The translations under genes and the position numbers were made by a program. Below the pieces are notes generated by a model. That model was not told the DNA's origin and made no database searches. It saw only the letters and a program-made list of their open reading frames with translations. A DNA stretch of 64,000 bases. Source: Curtobacterium sp. MMLR14_010. GTDB lineage: Bacteria; Actinomycetota; Actinomycetes; Actinomycetales; Microbacteriaceae. Shown one piece after another: positions 34,844 to 43,056 of this stretch. Positions within the stretch are counted from its first letter, which is position 1. Every line of letters begins with the position of its first letter. The stretch is from NCBI RefSeq assembly GCF_001865015.1, contig NZ_MJGV01000090.1:17887-81886 (forward strand), in the 5' to 3' direction.

Positions 34844-35314
34844 ATGACCACCCTCGTGTCCCTCGTGTACATGTCCGTCGCCGCCGACGAACTCACCGAT
34901 GCGGAACTCGTCGGCCTCCTCCGGGACGCCCGCCTGAAGAACGGTGCGCTCGGGGTCTCCGGACTCCTCGTGGCCAAGGGCGGCCGCTTCATGCAGGTGC
35001 TTGAAGGCCCGGAGTGGAGCGTCGAGGACCGCTTCGCCGCGATCAAGGCCGACCCCCGGCACCAGGACGTCAAGTCGCTGTCGGTGGAGCGCATCGACGC
35101 CCGCCGGTTCGACGGCTGGTCCATGGCGTTCGGCAACCCCTCGGACGCCGATGTCCGGTCCGACCCGGGTTTCAGCACGTTCCTCGAGCGCCGGTCCGGC
35201 CTGCCGAAGGAGCTCGCGGGCTCCCCCGCGGACTGGCTGCTGCGGTGGTTCCGCAGCCGCGACCTGCGTGCGGTGTCGGACGAGCAGGTGTCGCTGGCGC
35301 GGACGGCCGCCTGA
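34844..35314 (+). CDS. BLUF-domain blue-light photoreceptor
   Basis: A 156-residue single-domain BLUF protein that would bind FAD and sense blue light. The flavin-site residues are present at canonical spacing: Tyr9 (SLVYMS), Asn33 (LKNGALG), Gln51 (FMQVLEGP) and Trp92 (GWSMAFG), with intervals of 24, 18 and 41 as in AppA. After the BLUF fold there are only about 50 residues and no effector domain, so it must signal through a partner. CAGACT lies six bases before the ATG, suggesting a leaderless transcript. No partner gene is obvious nearby. Confidence 0.9.
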   Translation: MTTLVSLVYMSVAADELTDAELVGLLRDARLKNGALGVSGLLVAKGGRFMQVLEGPEWSVEDRFAAIKADPRHQDVKSLSVERIDARRFDGWSMAFGNPSDADVRSDPGFSTFLERRSGLPKELAGSPADWLLRWFRSRDLRAVSDEQVSLARTAA

Positions 35315-35331
35315 GCAGCAGCTCCCGCACG

Positions 35332-36015
35332 TCACGCGACGATGCGCTCCCGCGCCAACTCCGCGACGAGGCGGTCGAGCTTCGGCCCGCGGCCGAGGAC
35401 CCGCCGCGAACCGGGCGCCGTCCGGACGAAGAACGTCGCGACGGCCGTCGTCTCGTCGGGCCGGACGTAGTGCACCGCGACCGCGCAGCCCAGACGGCCA
35501 CCGGGACCACTCGCGTCCTCGAGTCCGACGTGCATGACCCGGCTCCACCGGACCACGAGCAACCGGGTGGCCCGACGCTCGTCGAGCTCCCAGAGCGAGG
35601 CCTCGGTCGCGCCGAACGCCCACGTCACGCGGGCACCGAGCGGGACCTCGGGTCGGGTCTCCTCGACCGTCAGCCGGAGCTCGGCGGTGGGAGCGGCCGG
35701 CACCAGCCACACCGTCGGGTCGATCCGTCGGATGGCCATGGCGAGCGACTCGTCCTCGCGGCGCCGGCGGTGGCCCTGCATCCGGAGGAGCCCGGCCAGG
35801 ACGACCCCGACCCCGAGGGCGATGACGACCACCTCGGCGATGCCGAACACGGTGAGGTCGGCGTCCGGCGTCCGCGACACCACGACGATCCTGGCGACCA
35901 GGAGGGCTGCCCACACACCGACGATCACCCATCGGATCAGGGCGAGGCGACGGAGCGGCGACATCCGCTGCCGGGCGCGACCATCCCGCGGGACACGGTC
36001 GGGTCGCCTCAGCAC
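35332..36015 (-). CDS. Small membrane protein of unknown function
   Basis: A 227-residue protein with two predicted transmembrane helices (about residues 24-46 and 55-77 from the GTG start) and a 140-residue soluble C-terminal part that I cannot assign. TVWLVPAAPTAELRLTVEET and SLWELDERRATRLLVVRWSR suggest a beta-rich domain. The GTG at 36015 is preceded by GAGGAT; an ATG at 35964 would give 210 residues and lacks a ribosome site. It converges with the BLUF gene and is divergent from the molybdoenzyme gene. Confidence 0.62.
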   Translation of the reverse strand: MLRRPDRVPRDGRARQRMSPLRRLALIRWVIVGVWAALLVARIVVVSRTPDADLTVFGIAEVVVIALGVGVVLAGLLRMQGHRRRREDESLAMAIRRIDPTVWLVPAAPTAELRLTVEETRPEVPLGARVTWAFGATEASLWELDERRATRLLVVRWSRVMHVGLEDASGPGGRLGCAVAVHYVRPDETTAVATFFVRTAPGSRRVLGRGPKLDRLVAELARERIVA

Positions 36016-36126
36016 GTCCCGATCCTCGCACGGTCCGCCGGAGAACCCCACCGACCACCCGTGAACACCCGGCGACCCGCTCAGGTGGGACGAGCCTCCA
36101 CAGGCGGTGCACTCAGCGTGCGGCCG

Positions 36127-36132
36127 TAGCAT
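36127..36132 (+). promoter_or_regulatory. Leaderless -10 element (TAGCAT) of the molybdoenzyme gene
   Basis: TAGCAT lies exactly six bases before the GTG at 36139, so transcription is expected to begin at the start codon. No Shine-Dalgarno sequence is present. Confidence 0.5.
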
Positions 36133-36138
36133 CGGCCG

Positions 36139-37704
36139 GTGCCCACCAGTCGAACGACCCTGCGTCCGCGCCTGGCCGCGGCCGCGGCCGGCGTCGTCGC
36201 CGCGCTCGCCTTCCTCGCCGTCGCCGAACTGTGCGCCCTCGTCCTCGGCGGTGCCGGCAGCCCCCTCGTCGCGGTCGGGTCCGCGGTCATCGACCTCGCG
36301 CCCGGCGGCGCGAAGGACCTCATGGTCGCGCTGTTCGGCACGGGCGACAAGGTGGCGCTCTTCGTGCTGATGGCGGTGCTCATGCTCGCAGTCTCGGCCG
36401 GCGCCGGGATCCTGGAGCTCCGCCGACCGCCCTTCGGCGCGCTCGTGTTCGCCATCGGTGGGGCGCTGTCGCTGCTCGCCGTCACCACCCGGTCCGGCTC
36501 GGGCACCTGGGACGGCGGCCCGTCGGTCCTCGGGGTGGGTGCGGCCGTGATCGTCGTCCGCGTGCTCGTCGAGCGGCTGCGGACCTGGCGGTTCGCGGCG
36601 GCGACCCCGACCAGGACCGACGGACCACTGCCGGAGCGCCGGTCGTTCCTCGTCTGGACGGCGGCACTCGGAGTGGTCTCGATCGTGGCCGGCGCGGGCG
36701 CGCGACTGGGCACGGCCGGCATGCAGCGCGCCGCAGCGGCCCGGCGCGCCATCCGCCTGCCGGCACCGGTCAACGCAGCGCCCGCGGTCCCGGCAGGTGC
36801 CTCGCTCGACGTCGAGGGCATCACCCCCTACGTCACCCCGAACGCCGACTTCTACCGGATCGACACCGCGCTCCGGGTGCCGTCGATCGACCCCGCGGAC
36901 TGGTCGCTCCGGGTCCACGGCGCGGTCGAGCACGAGATCACCCTGAGCTGGGACGACCTCCTCGCCCTGCCGCTCGAGGAGCACATGGCGACGTTGAGCT
37001 GTGTGTCGAACGAGGTCGGGGGCGACCTCATCGGCAACGCGCTCTGGCTCGGCCACCCGATCCGGACGCTCCTCGCCCGCGCCCGCCCGACCGGGGACGC
37101 CGACATGGTCCTCTCGACGAGCGAGGACGGCTTCACCGCGGGCACGCCGCTCGACGTCCTGCAGGACGAGAACACGAACGCGCTGCTGGCCGTCGGCATG
37201 AACGGCGACCCGCTGCCCGCGGAGCACGGCTTCCCCGTCCGGATGGTCGTCCCCGGGCTGTTCGGCTACGTCTCCGCCACGAAGTGGGTGGTCGACCTCG
37301 AGGTCACGCGGTTCGCCGACGCCCAGGGCTACTGGACCCCACGCGGCTGGTCAGCTCGTGGCCCGGTCAAGCTCGAGTCGCGGATCGACACCCCGGCGAA
37401 CGGCACCACCGTGGCCGTCGGCGACCGGGTGGCGATCGCGGGGGTCGCCTGGCATCCGCACACCGGCGTCAAGGCCGTGCAGGTGAAGGTCGGGTCGGCG
37501 GACTGGCAGGACGCCGAACTCGCCGACTCCGTGTCCTCGGACACGTGGCGGCAGTGGGTCCTGCGGTGGACGGCGACGGCCGGCACGCACGACGTGCGGA
37601 TCCGGGCCGTCGGTGCCGATGGTCAGGTGCAGACGAGTGTGCAACGTCCGCCGGCGCCGAACGGCGCCACCGGGTGGGACACGATCACGCTGACGGCGCG
37701 CTGA
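36139..37704 (+). CDS. Membrane-anchored sulfite oxidase-family molybdopterin oxidoreductase
   Basis: A 521-residue protein with about five transmembrane helices in the first 200 residues followed by a sulfite oxidase-type molybdopterin domain. The Mo-ligand cysteine is in MATLSCVSNEVGG near residue 292. GNALWLGHPI, GFPVRMVVPGLFGYVSATKW and YWTPRGW follow, and the last 100 residues form the C-terminal immunoglobulin-like dimerisation domain (VAIAGVAWHPHTGV). No heme-binding domain is visible, so an external electron acceptor is needed. The start is GTG. The stop lies inside the 3' end of the convergent methyltransferase gene, a 20-base overlap. The physiological substrate is unknown. Confidence 0.9.
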   Translation: MPTSRTTLRPRLAAAAAGVVAALAFLAVAELCALVLGGAGSPLVAVGSAVIDLAPGGAKDLMVALFGTGDKVALFVLMAVLMLAVSAGAGILELRRPPFGALVFAIGGALSLLAVTTRSGSGTWDGGPSVLGVGAAVIVVRVLVERLRTWRFAAATPTRTDGPLPERRSFLVWTAALGVVSIVAGAGARLGTAGMQRAAAARRAIRLPAPVNAAPAVPAGASLDVEGITPYVTPNADFYRIDTALRVPSIDPADWSLRVHGAVEHEITLSWDDLLALPLEEHMATLSCVSNEVGGDLIGNALWLGHPIRTLLARARPTGDADMVLSTSEDGFTAGTPLDVLQDENTNALLAVGMNGDPLPAEHGFPVRMVVPGLFGYVSATKWVVDLEVTRFADAQGYWTPRGWSARGPVKLESRIDTPANGTTVAVGDRVAIAGVAWHPHTGVKAVQVKVGSADWQDAELADSVSSDTWRQWVLRWTATAGTHDVRIRAVGADGQVQTSVQRPPAPNGATGWDTITLTAR

Positions 37705-38530
37705 GGCCGGTCGGACCAGCAGCGCCGGCAACCGCGGCGGCGGCAGCACCGTCGGCCGCGGCGACTGCCACCACGCACGTGCCGTCGACCTCGTCGTCGT
37801 GCTCGACCCGAGCCGCGAACCCCGCAGCCGCGAACACCGCGACGGAGTCCGACGCCTGGGCCGACGACACCTCGATGACCACGGCGCCGCCCGGCCGGAG
37901 CCACTCCCCCGCGCCGGCGGCGATCCGGCGGTGCAGGTCGAGGCCGTCCCCGCCGCCGTCGAGCGCCACGCGGTGCTCGTGGTCGCGGGCCTCGGCGGGC
38001 ATGGTGGCGATGGCGTCGGTCGGGACGTACGGCGCGTTCACGGCGATGACGTCCACCACCCCGCGGAACCGGACCGGCAGCGGTGCGAAGAGGTCGCCGG
38101 CGACGACGATGCCGCGGTCGCCGATGTTCTCGGCGGCGACGTCGACCGCGTCGGGGTCGATGTCCGACGCGACGAGGTCGAGTGCGCCGACGCGTCCGAG
38201 CAGGGCGACGGCGATCGCTCCGGCGCCGCAGCACAGGTCGACCACGCGGTCGTAGCGGTGCAGCAGCCGTGCGGCCTGCTCGACCACGACCGTGGTGCGG
38301 GTGCGCGGGACGAAGACACCCGGTGTGACCCGGACGCGGTGGCCGTCGAACGCGGCCCACCCGAGGACGTACTCGAGCGGCTCACCGGCGACGCGGCGCT
38401 GCACGACCGAGCGGAGCCGTGCCGGGTCGCCGTCGCCGGCCGCCAGCAGCAGGTCGGCCTCGTCCTCGGCGAAGACGCTCCCCGCCGCCCGGAGTCGGGC
38501 GGCGAGGGCGTCACGGGCGGGGTGGATCAG
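37685..38530 (-). CDS. Putative protein N5-glutamine methyltransferase (PrmC/HemK-like)
   Basis: A 281-residue SAM-dependent methyltransferase resembling PrmC, which methylates the GGQ glutamine of release factors. GVFVPRTRTTVVVEQA lies near 77-92, the SAM motif VVDLCCGAGAIAVALLG near 102-118, and VIAVNAPYVPTDAI near 155-168. The active-site NPPY is NAPY here, as in the second PrmC-like group of actinobacteria. No ATG, GTG or TTG precedes the conserved N-terminal helix; the best start is a CTG at 38530 whose last bases overlap the prs stop (CTGA). A GTG some 45 codons further in would cut into the N-terminal domain. Confidence 0.75.
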   Translation of the reverse strand: MIHPARDALAARLRAAGSVFAEDEADLLLAAGDGDPARLRSVVQRRVAGEPLEYVLGWAAFDGHRVRVTPGVFVPRTRTTVVVEQAARLLHRYDRVVDLCCGAGAIAVALLGRVGALDLVASDIDPDAVDVAAENIGDRGIVVAGDLFAPLPVRFRGVVDVIAVNAPYVPTDAIATMPAEARDHEHRVALDGGGDGLDLHRRIAAGAGEWLRPGGAVVIEVSSAQASDSVAVFAAAGFAARVEHDDEVDGTCVVAVAAADGAAAAAVAGAAGPTGLSAPSA

Positions 38531-39504
38531 GCTGCACCGTCGAACATCGACGTCACCGAGCCGTCGTCGAAGACCTCGTGGATCGCGCGCGCCAGCAGCG
38601 GGGCGATCGGCAGGATCTCGAGACGGTCCCAACGCTTCTCGACTGGCACCGGCAGGGTGTCGGTCACGACGACGCGGTCGATGAACTCGCTCTGCAGCAG
38701 TTCGGTGGCCGGGTCGGAGAACACAGCGTGCGTCGCGGCGACCACGACGCCGATCGCCCCGGCGGCCTTCAGGGCCTCTGCGGCCTTGGCGATGGTGCGG
38801 CCGGTGTCGATGAGGTCGTCGACGAGCAGGCACCAGCGACCGGAGACGTCACCGACGATCTCGTGCACGGTGACCTGGTTCGGCACGAGCGGGTCGCGAC
38901 GCTTGTGGATGATGGCGAGCGGTGCGCCGAGCTTCTCCGACCAGATGTCGGCCACGCGGACGCGGCCCATGTCCGGGGAGACGACCGTCAGCATCGACGG
39001 GTCGAGGATCGCCTTGAAGTGCTCGAGCAGGACCGGCATCGCGAAGAGGTGGTCGACGGGGCCGTCGAAGAAGCCCTGGATCTGCGCGGCGTGCAGGTCG
39101 ACGCTCATGATGCGGTGCGCGCCGGCGGCCTTGAACAGGTCGGCGACGAGTCGGGCCGAGATCGGCTCGCGCCCACGGCCCTTCTTGTCCTGCCGCGCGT
39201 ACGGGTAGAACGGCGCGACGACCGTGATGCGCTTGGCGGAGGCCCGCTTCAGCGCGTCGACGATGATGAGCTGCTCCATGAGCCACTCGTTGATGGGCGC
39301 CGTGTGCGACTGGATGACGAAGGCGTCGCACCCGCGGACCGACTCGTCGAAGCGGACGTAGAGCTCGCCGTTCGCGAAGGTGCGGGCGTCGGTGGGGACG
39401 AGTTCGACGTCGAGCTCGTCAGCGATCTGTGCAGAGAGCTCAGGGTGGGCTCGACCCGAGACGAGGACGAGTCGTTTCTGGCCGGTCGTTTTGATTCCGG
39501 ACAA
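38527..39504 (-). CDS. prs: Ribose-phosphate pyrophosphokinase
   Basis: A 325-residue PRPP synthetase that transfers pyrophosphate from ATP to ribose 5-phosphate for nucleotide, histidine and tryptophan synthesis. Key segments are FANGELYVRFDESVRGCD near 43-60, VVAPFYPYARQDKKGRGREP near 98-117, DLHAAQIQGFFD near 138-149 and the PRPP loop LLVDDLIDTGRTIAKAA near 225-241. The start is TTG, giving MSGIKTTGQKRL. It lies 85 bases after glmU and overlaps the methyltransferase gene, forming a glmU-prs-methyltransferase operon. Confidence 0.96.
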   Translation of the reverse strand: MSGIKTTGQKRLVLVSGRAHPELSAQIADELDVELVPTDARTFANGELYVRFDESVRGCDAFVIQSHTAPINEWLMEQLIIVDALKRASAKRITVVAPFYPYARQDKKGRGREPISARLVADLFKAAGAHRIMSVDLHAAQIQGFFDGPVDHLFAMPVLLEHFKAILDPSMLTVVSPDMGRVRVADIWSEKLGAPLAIIHKRRDPLVPNQVTVHEIVGDVSGRWCLLVDDLIDTGRTIAKAAEALKAAGAIGVVVAATHAVFSDPATELLQSEFIDRVVVTDTLPVPVEKRWDRLEILPIAPLLARAIHEVFDDGSVTSMFDGAA

Positions 39505-39589
39505 GTGCCGTACTCACTCCCTGGCCCCGCGGGGCCGTGTCCGGACCCGTTGCCGGGCCCTCGTGTGACGGCGGGTGGCCGTCAAGGTG

Positions 39590-41017
39590 TCATGCGCCTC
39601 GCGCGCGCCGAGCCGCCTCGGCCGCCGGCGTGCCGGGTCGGTGTTCCTGGACCCAGTCGTCGGTGTTGCGCTGAGGGGCGTAGCTGATCGCGAGCGATCC
39701 GGCAGGGACGTCCTTGCGGACTGTCGTCCCTGCACCCGTGTACGCCCCGTCCCCAATCCTAACCGGGGCGACGAACACGTTGTGCGAGCCGGTGCGGACG
39801 TTCGACCCGACCTCGGTGCGGTGCTTGTGCACGCCGTCGTAGTTCGCAGTGATCGTGTTGGCCCCGATGTTCGAGTCCTCGCCCACCTCGGCGTCACCGA
39901 TGTAGGACAGGTGCGGGACCTTGCTGCCCCGCCCGATCCGCGCGTTCTTCGTCTCGACGAAGGTGCCGATCTTGCCCTGGTCGCCGAGGACCGTGCCCGG
40001 CCGCAGGTACGCGAACGGCCCGACCGAGGCGCCGTCGCCGATCACGGCGAGCGTGGCGTCGACGCGGTTGACCGTCGCCCCGACACCGACCTCGGTGTCG
40101 CGGAGGGTCGTGCCCGGGCCCACGACGGCTCCGGCAGCGATGGCGGTCGCACCGATGAGCTGCGTGTCGGGGAGGATCTCGGCGTCCGCCTCGATCGTCA
40201 CGTCGAGGTCGATCCACGTCGAGGTCGGGTCCTGGATGGCGACGCCGGCGAGCTGGTGGCGTCGGACGATCCGGTCGTTGAGCACCCGGGCCGCGTCGGC
40301 GAGCTGGGCACGGTCGTTGATGCCGGCGACGAGCCACGGGTCCGGCAGCGTCACGACGTCGATGCGCCCACCGCGTGCCTGGATCAGGGCCGGGGCGTCG
40401 GTGATGTACATCTCGCCCTGGGCGTTCTGGGTCGTGATCGACGGCAGCACCTCGCGCAGGTGCGTCACGTCGAACGCGTAGATGCCCGCGTTCGTCTCGG
40501 TGATCGCGCGCTGGTCCTCGGTCGCGTCCTTGTGCTCGACGACCCCCGCGAAGGCGCCGTCCGCATCGCGCAGGATCCGCCCGAGGCCGGTCGGGTCCGG
40601 CGCGATGGCGCTGACGAAGGTGACGGCGTTGCCGGCCACGCCGTGGGCGTCGACCAGCGCGCGCAGGCTCGGCCGGTCCAGCAGCGGGACGTCACCCGAG
40701 AGCACGATGACCGCCCCGTCGAACCCGGCGGGCAGCGCGGCGACCGCGACCTCCACGGCGCGTCCGGTGCCCGGGACGTCGTCCTGGTCCACCACGATCG
40801 CGTCCGGCATGCGCTCGGACACCTCGGCGGCGACACGCTCGCGCTCGTGCCGCACCACGACCACGACGTGCTCCGGCGCGAGCGACTCGGCCGTGCGCAG
40901 GACGTGCGCGACGAGCGGCAGCCCGGCGAGCCGGTGCAGCACCTTGGGCGTGGAGGACTTCATGCGTGTGCCCTGCCCGGCGGCGAGGACGACGACGGCG
41001 ATCCGCTGGTCGGTCAT
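39590..41017 (-). CDS. glmU: Bifunctional GlmU (UDP-GlcNAc pyrophosphorylase/GlcN-1-P acetyltransferase)
   Basis: A 475-residue enzyme making UDP-N-acetylglucosamine for peptidoglycan. The uridyltransferase domain starts with LAAGQGTRMKSSTPKVLH (residues 11-28), followed by LSGDVPLLD near 104 and NAQGEMYITD near 196. From about residue 255 the left-handed beta-helix acetyltransferase domain begins, with GAVVGPGTTL, GPFAYLRPGTVLG, GTFVETKNARIG and GANTITANYDGVHKHRT. The acyl-CoA site is near the C-terminus (AYTGAGTTVRKDVPAGSL). The ATG at 41017 has CAGGAT six bases upstream. The repeat-rich 462-bp gap lies upstream. Confidence 0.96.
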   Translation of the reverse strand: MTDQRIAVVVLAAGQGTRMKSSTPKVLHRLAGLPLVAHVLRTAESLAPEHVVVVVRHERERVAAEVSERMPDAIVVDQDDVPGTGRAVEVAVAALPAGFDGAVIVLSGDVPLLDRPSLRALVDAHGVAGNAVTFVSAIAPDPTGLGRILRDADGAFAGVVEHKDATEDQRAITETNAGIYAFDVTHLREVLPSITTQNAQGEMYITDAPALIQARGGRIDVVTLPDPWLVAGINDRAQLADAARVLNDRIVRRHQLAGVAIQDPTSTWIDLDVTIEADAEILPDTQLIGATAIAAGAVVGPGTTLRDTEVGVGATVNRVDATLAVIGDGASVGPFAYLRPGTVLGDQGKIGTFVETKNARIGRGSKVPHLSYIGDAEVGEDSNIGANTITANYDGVHKHRTEVGSNVRTGSHNVFVAPVRIGDGAYTGAGTTVRKDVPAGSLAISYAPQRNTDDWVQEHRPGTPAAEAARRARGA

Positions 41018-41062
41018 GTCCCCATCCTGGCCCACCCGGCCAGCGCGCACCAACGCCACCAC

Positions 41063-41115
41063 CCACCGGACGGGAGGCTCGCCCCGCGTCCGGCACCGAG
41101 CCTCCCGTCCGGTGG
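41063..41115. repeat. Dispersed palindrome upstream of glmU, perfect 19-bp arms
   Basis: CCACCGGACGGGAGGCTCG and its exact complement CGAGCCTCCCGTCCGGTGG enclose a 15-base loop. The left arm and loop are repeated at 46570-46596 inside a gene. Confidence 0.85.
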
Positions 41116-41133
41116 CCTGCCGCTCCCCGGCAG

Positions 41134-41244
41134 CGACACCGTCGAGGTCGTACGACAGCGGTCTTGTCGCGCAGTGTCTGGGCCCGGGGTCGCCGCGACA
41201 ACGTCGAGGTCGTACGACAGCGGTCTTGTCGTTCCGAGTCGGGA
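41134..41244. repeat. Paired 36-bp repeat, copy A
   Basis: Two 36-base units (41134-41169 and 41196-41231) differ at one base and are separated by a 26-base spacer containing CTGGGCCCGGGG. Each unit has CGACA at one end, TTGTCG at the other and a central palindrome GTCGTACGAC. The tail TTCCGAGTCGGGA follows. The block lies in the 462-bp gene-free region 41018-41479 between glmU and the MFS gene. Confidence 0.85.
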
Positions 41245-41337
41245 AGGGTGCGGTGAGACGCATCGACCGCGTGCGCATGTTCCGACACCGCACGCGTCGA
41301 ACGACCGCCGCCGTGTCGGCAGATGCGTGCGCATGTG

Positions 41338-41448
41338 CGACAACGTCGAGGTCGTACGACAGCGAGTTTGTCGCGCAGTGCCTGGGCCCGAGGGAGCCGC
41401 GACACCGTCGAGGTCGTGCGACAGCGAGTTTGTCGTTCCGAGTCGGGC
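41338..41448. repeat. Paired 36-bp repeat, copy B
   Basis: Units at 41338-41373 and 41400-41435 repeat copy A 204 bases downstream, with the same 26-base spacer length, the same CTGGGCCC core and the same TTCCGAGTCGGGC tail. Both units read AGCGAGTTTGTCG where copy A reads AGCGGTCTTGTCG, so each pair was homogenised within itself. Confidence 0.85.
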
Positions 41449-41479
41449 AAGGGCTCCGCGCGGCGTGCACGCCCGCGGG

Positions 41480-42859
41480 TCAGGCCGCGGCGGGGACCCG
41501 GGGCTCGGGCTTGACGAAGGCCATCAGCACCAGGCCGGCGACCAGGACCACCACGACGCCGATGATCCCGAAGCGGGTGGACCCCCCGACGGTCACGGCG
41601 AGGCCGAACATCGCGGGGGCGATGAACGACGCCGCGCGGCCGGTGGTGGCGTAGAGGCCGAAGAGCTCACCCTCGCGGCCGGGCGTCGCGAGCCGCGTCA
41701 GGTACGAGCGCGAGGACGCCTGCACCGGCCCGACGAACACGCACAGCGCGAGCCCGAGCACCCAGAACCCGGCGGGCGCACTGCCGACGAAGAGCACCGT
41801 CGTCCCGCACACCGCCAGACCGACGAGCGACACCATGATGAGCGCGCGGGAGCCGTAGCGGTCGTCCAGCCGGCCGGACGCGAAGGTGGCGATGCCGGCG
41901 ACGATGTTCGCGGCGATGGCGAACAGGATGACCTGGGACGCGCTGAAGCCGAAGACCTGCGCGGCGATGATCCCGCCGAAGGTGAACACCGCGCCGACAC
42001 CGTCGCGGAACACCGCGCTGGCCACGAGGAACGCCAGGACGTTGCGCCGCTCACGCCAGAGCCGGGCGACGTCCCGCCCGAGGTCCCGGTACGCGGACAG
42101 CAGGGTGCCGGCGCGGGCGGGGTCGCGCTCGGCCTCGGGCACGACGAGGAACAGCGGGATCGAGCTCACGGCCAGCCAGACGGCGGCGATGCCGATGGCC
42201 ACGCGGACGTCCCACTGCCCAGAGGCGACCGTCGCGGGCAGGTCGAGCAGGCCCGCCGTGTCGCCGGCGCCGAAGTCCTGGATGCAGAGGACCAGGAGCA
42301 CGACGAGCAGCACGATGCCGCCGAAGTACCCGGCGGCCCAGCCGATCGCCGACACGCGGCCGGTCGTGCGCCCCGGGGCGACCTGGCTGAGCATGGCGTT
42401 GTAGCCGACGCACGCGATCTCGTACGCGACCGTCCCGATGCCGATGAGGGCGGCGCCGAGCACCAGGAGCGGCTGGCTCGGGGCGACGAAGACCATCGCG
42501 CCGATCGACAGGGCGACGCCGATCGTGGCGACGAGCACGGAGCGGCGACGGTGGCCGGAGGAGTCCGCCAACCGGCCGACCGCGGGAGCGACCAGGGCGA
42601 CGACGATGCCGGCGATCGTCAGCGCGGTCGAGACGACGGTGGCGTTGTGCGCGAGCTGGTCCTGGACGGCCTGCTTCGCGGCCGCGGAGGAGTCCTCGGC
42701 CGCGACGAGCGCCGGGTCGACGAACGCGCGGCTCGCCAGGTAGGTGCTGAACACGAAGGTCGTGACGACGGCGTTGAACGCCGCCGATCCCCAGTCCCAG
42801 AGCGCCCAGGAGACGAGGGCGCGACGATCGGTGCGCTGCGGCGGTGGAGCGACGGTCAT
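41480..42859 (-). CDS. MFS transporter (UMF1/Atg22-like family)
   Basis: A 459-residue major facilitator with about twelve helices. It begins with the family-typical LVSWALWDWGSAAFNAVVTTFVF (residues 15-37, shown here in part as WALWDWGSAAFN). VALVAPAVGRLADSSGHRR near 87-105 is the MFS loop motif A, and VGYNAMLSQVAPGRTTGRVS near 152 and FVGPVQASSRSYLTRL near 390 match the UMF1 group. Substrates of this group are poorly known. TACGGT sits exactly six bases before the ATG and no ribosome site is visible. Confidence 0.87.
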   Translation of the reverse strand: MTVAPPPQRTDRRALVSWALWDWGSAAFNAVVTTFVFSTYLASRAFVDPALVAAEDSSAAAKQAVQDQLAHNATVVSTALTIAGIVVALVAPAVGRLADSSGHRRRSVLVATIGVALSIGAMVFVAPSQPLLVLGAALIGIGTVAYEIACVGYNAMLSQVAPGRTTGRVSAIGWAAGYFGGIVLLVVLLVLCIQDFGAGDTAGLLDLPATVASGQWDVRVAIGIAAVWLAVSSIPLFLVVPEAERDPARAGTLLSAYRDLGRDVARLWRERRNVLAFLVASAVFRDGVGAVFTFGGIIAAQVFGFSASQVILFAIAANIVAGIATFASGRLDDRYGSRALIMVSLVGLAVCGTTVLFVGSAPAGFWVLGLALCVFVGPVQASSRSYLTRLATPGREGELFGLYATTGRAASFIAPAMFGLAVTVGGSTRFGIIGVVVVLVAGLVLMAFVKPEPRVPAAA

Positions 42860-42865
42860 GCGCGA

Positions 42866-42871
42866 ACCGTA
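42866..42871 (-). promoter_or_regulatory. Leaderless -10 element (TACGGT) of the MFS gene
   Basis: TACGGT on the minus strand lies six bases before the ATG at 42859. The next dispersed palindrome begins 45 bases upstream. Confidence 0.5.
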
Positions 42872-42915
42872 GCGCGTCCCGGTGGCGCGGGGGTGGCCCC
42901 GGTCCGGGGCGCGCG

Positions 42916-42961
42916 CCGGACGGGAGGCTCGGGGCGGGCTGGCACCGAGCCTCCCGTCCGG
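42916..42961. repeat. Dispersed GGACGGGAGGCTCG palindrome upstream of the MFS gene
   Basis: Perfect 17-base arms CCGGACGGGAGGCTCGG and CCGAGCCTCCCGTCCGG with a 12-base loop GGCGGGCTGGCA. Arms and loop nearly match the copy at 11507. Confidence 0.85.
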
Positions 42962-42980
42962 TGAGTGGTGCGGCCACCGA

Positions 42981-43039
42981 TCGAGGGAGCAGGAATCGTC
43001 GGGTGCGTTCAGGCGACCCGACGATTGCTGCTCCCTCGA
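42981..43039 (-). terminator. Terminator after the alcohol dehydrogenase operon
   Basis: TCGAGGGAGC and GCTCCCTCGA, with inner arms AATCGTCGGGT and ACCCGACGAT, form a long interrupted stem 17 bases after the alcohol dehydrogenase stop. Confidence 0.75.
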
Positions 43040-43056
43040 CGGCGTGGGTGGGCGCG

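Noticed and set aside
41134..41435. CRISPR array suggested by 36-bp repeats and 26-bp spacers
   Set aside because: There are only two units per block, the spacers of the two blocks are near-identical to each other, and no cas genes occur. Real spacers would be unrelated.
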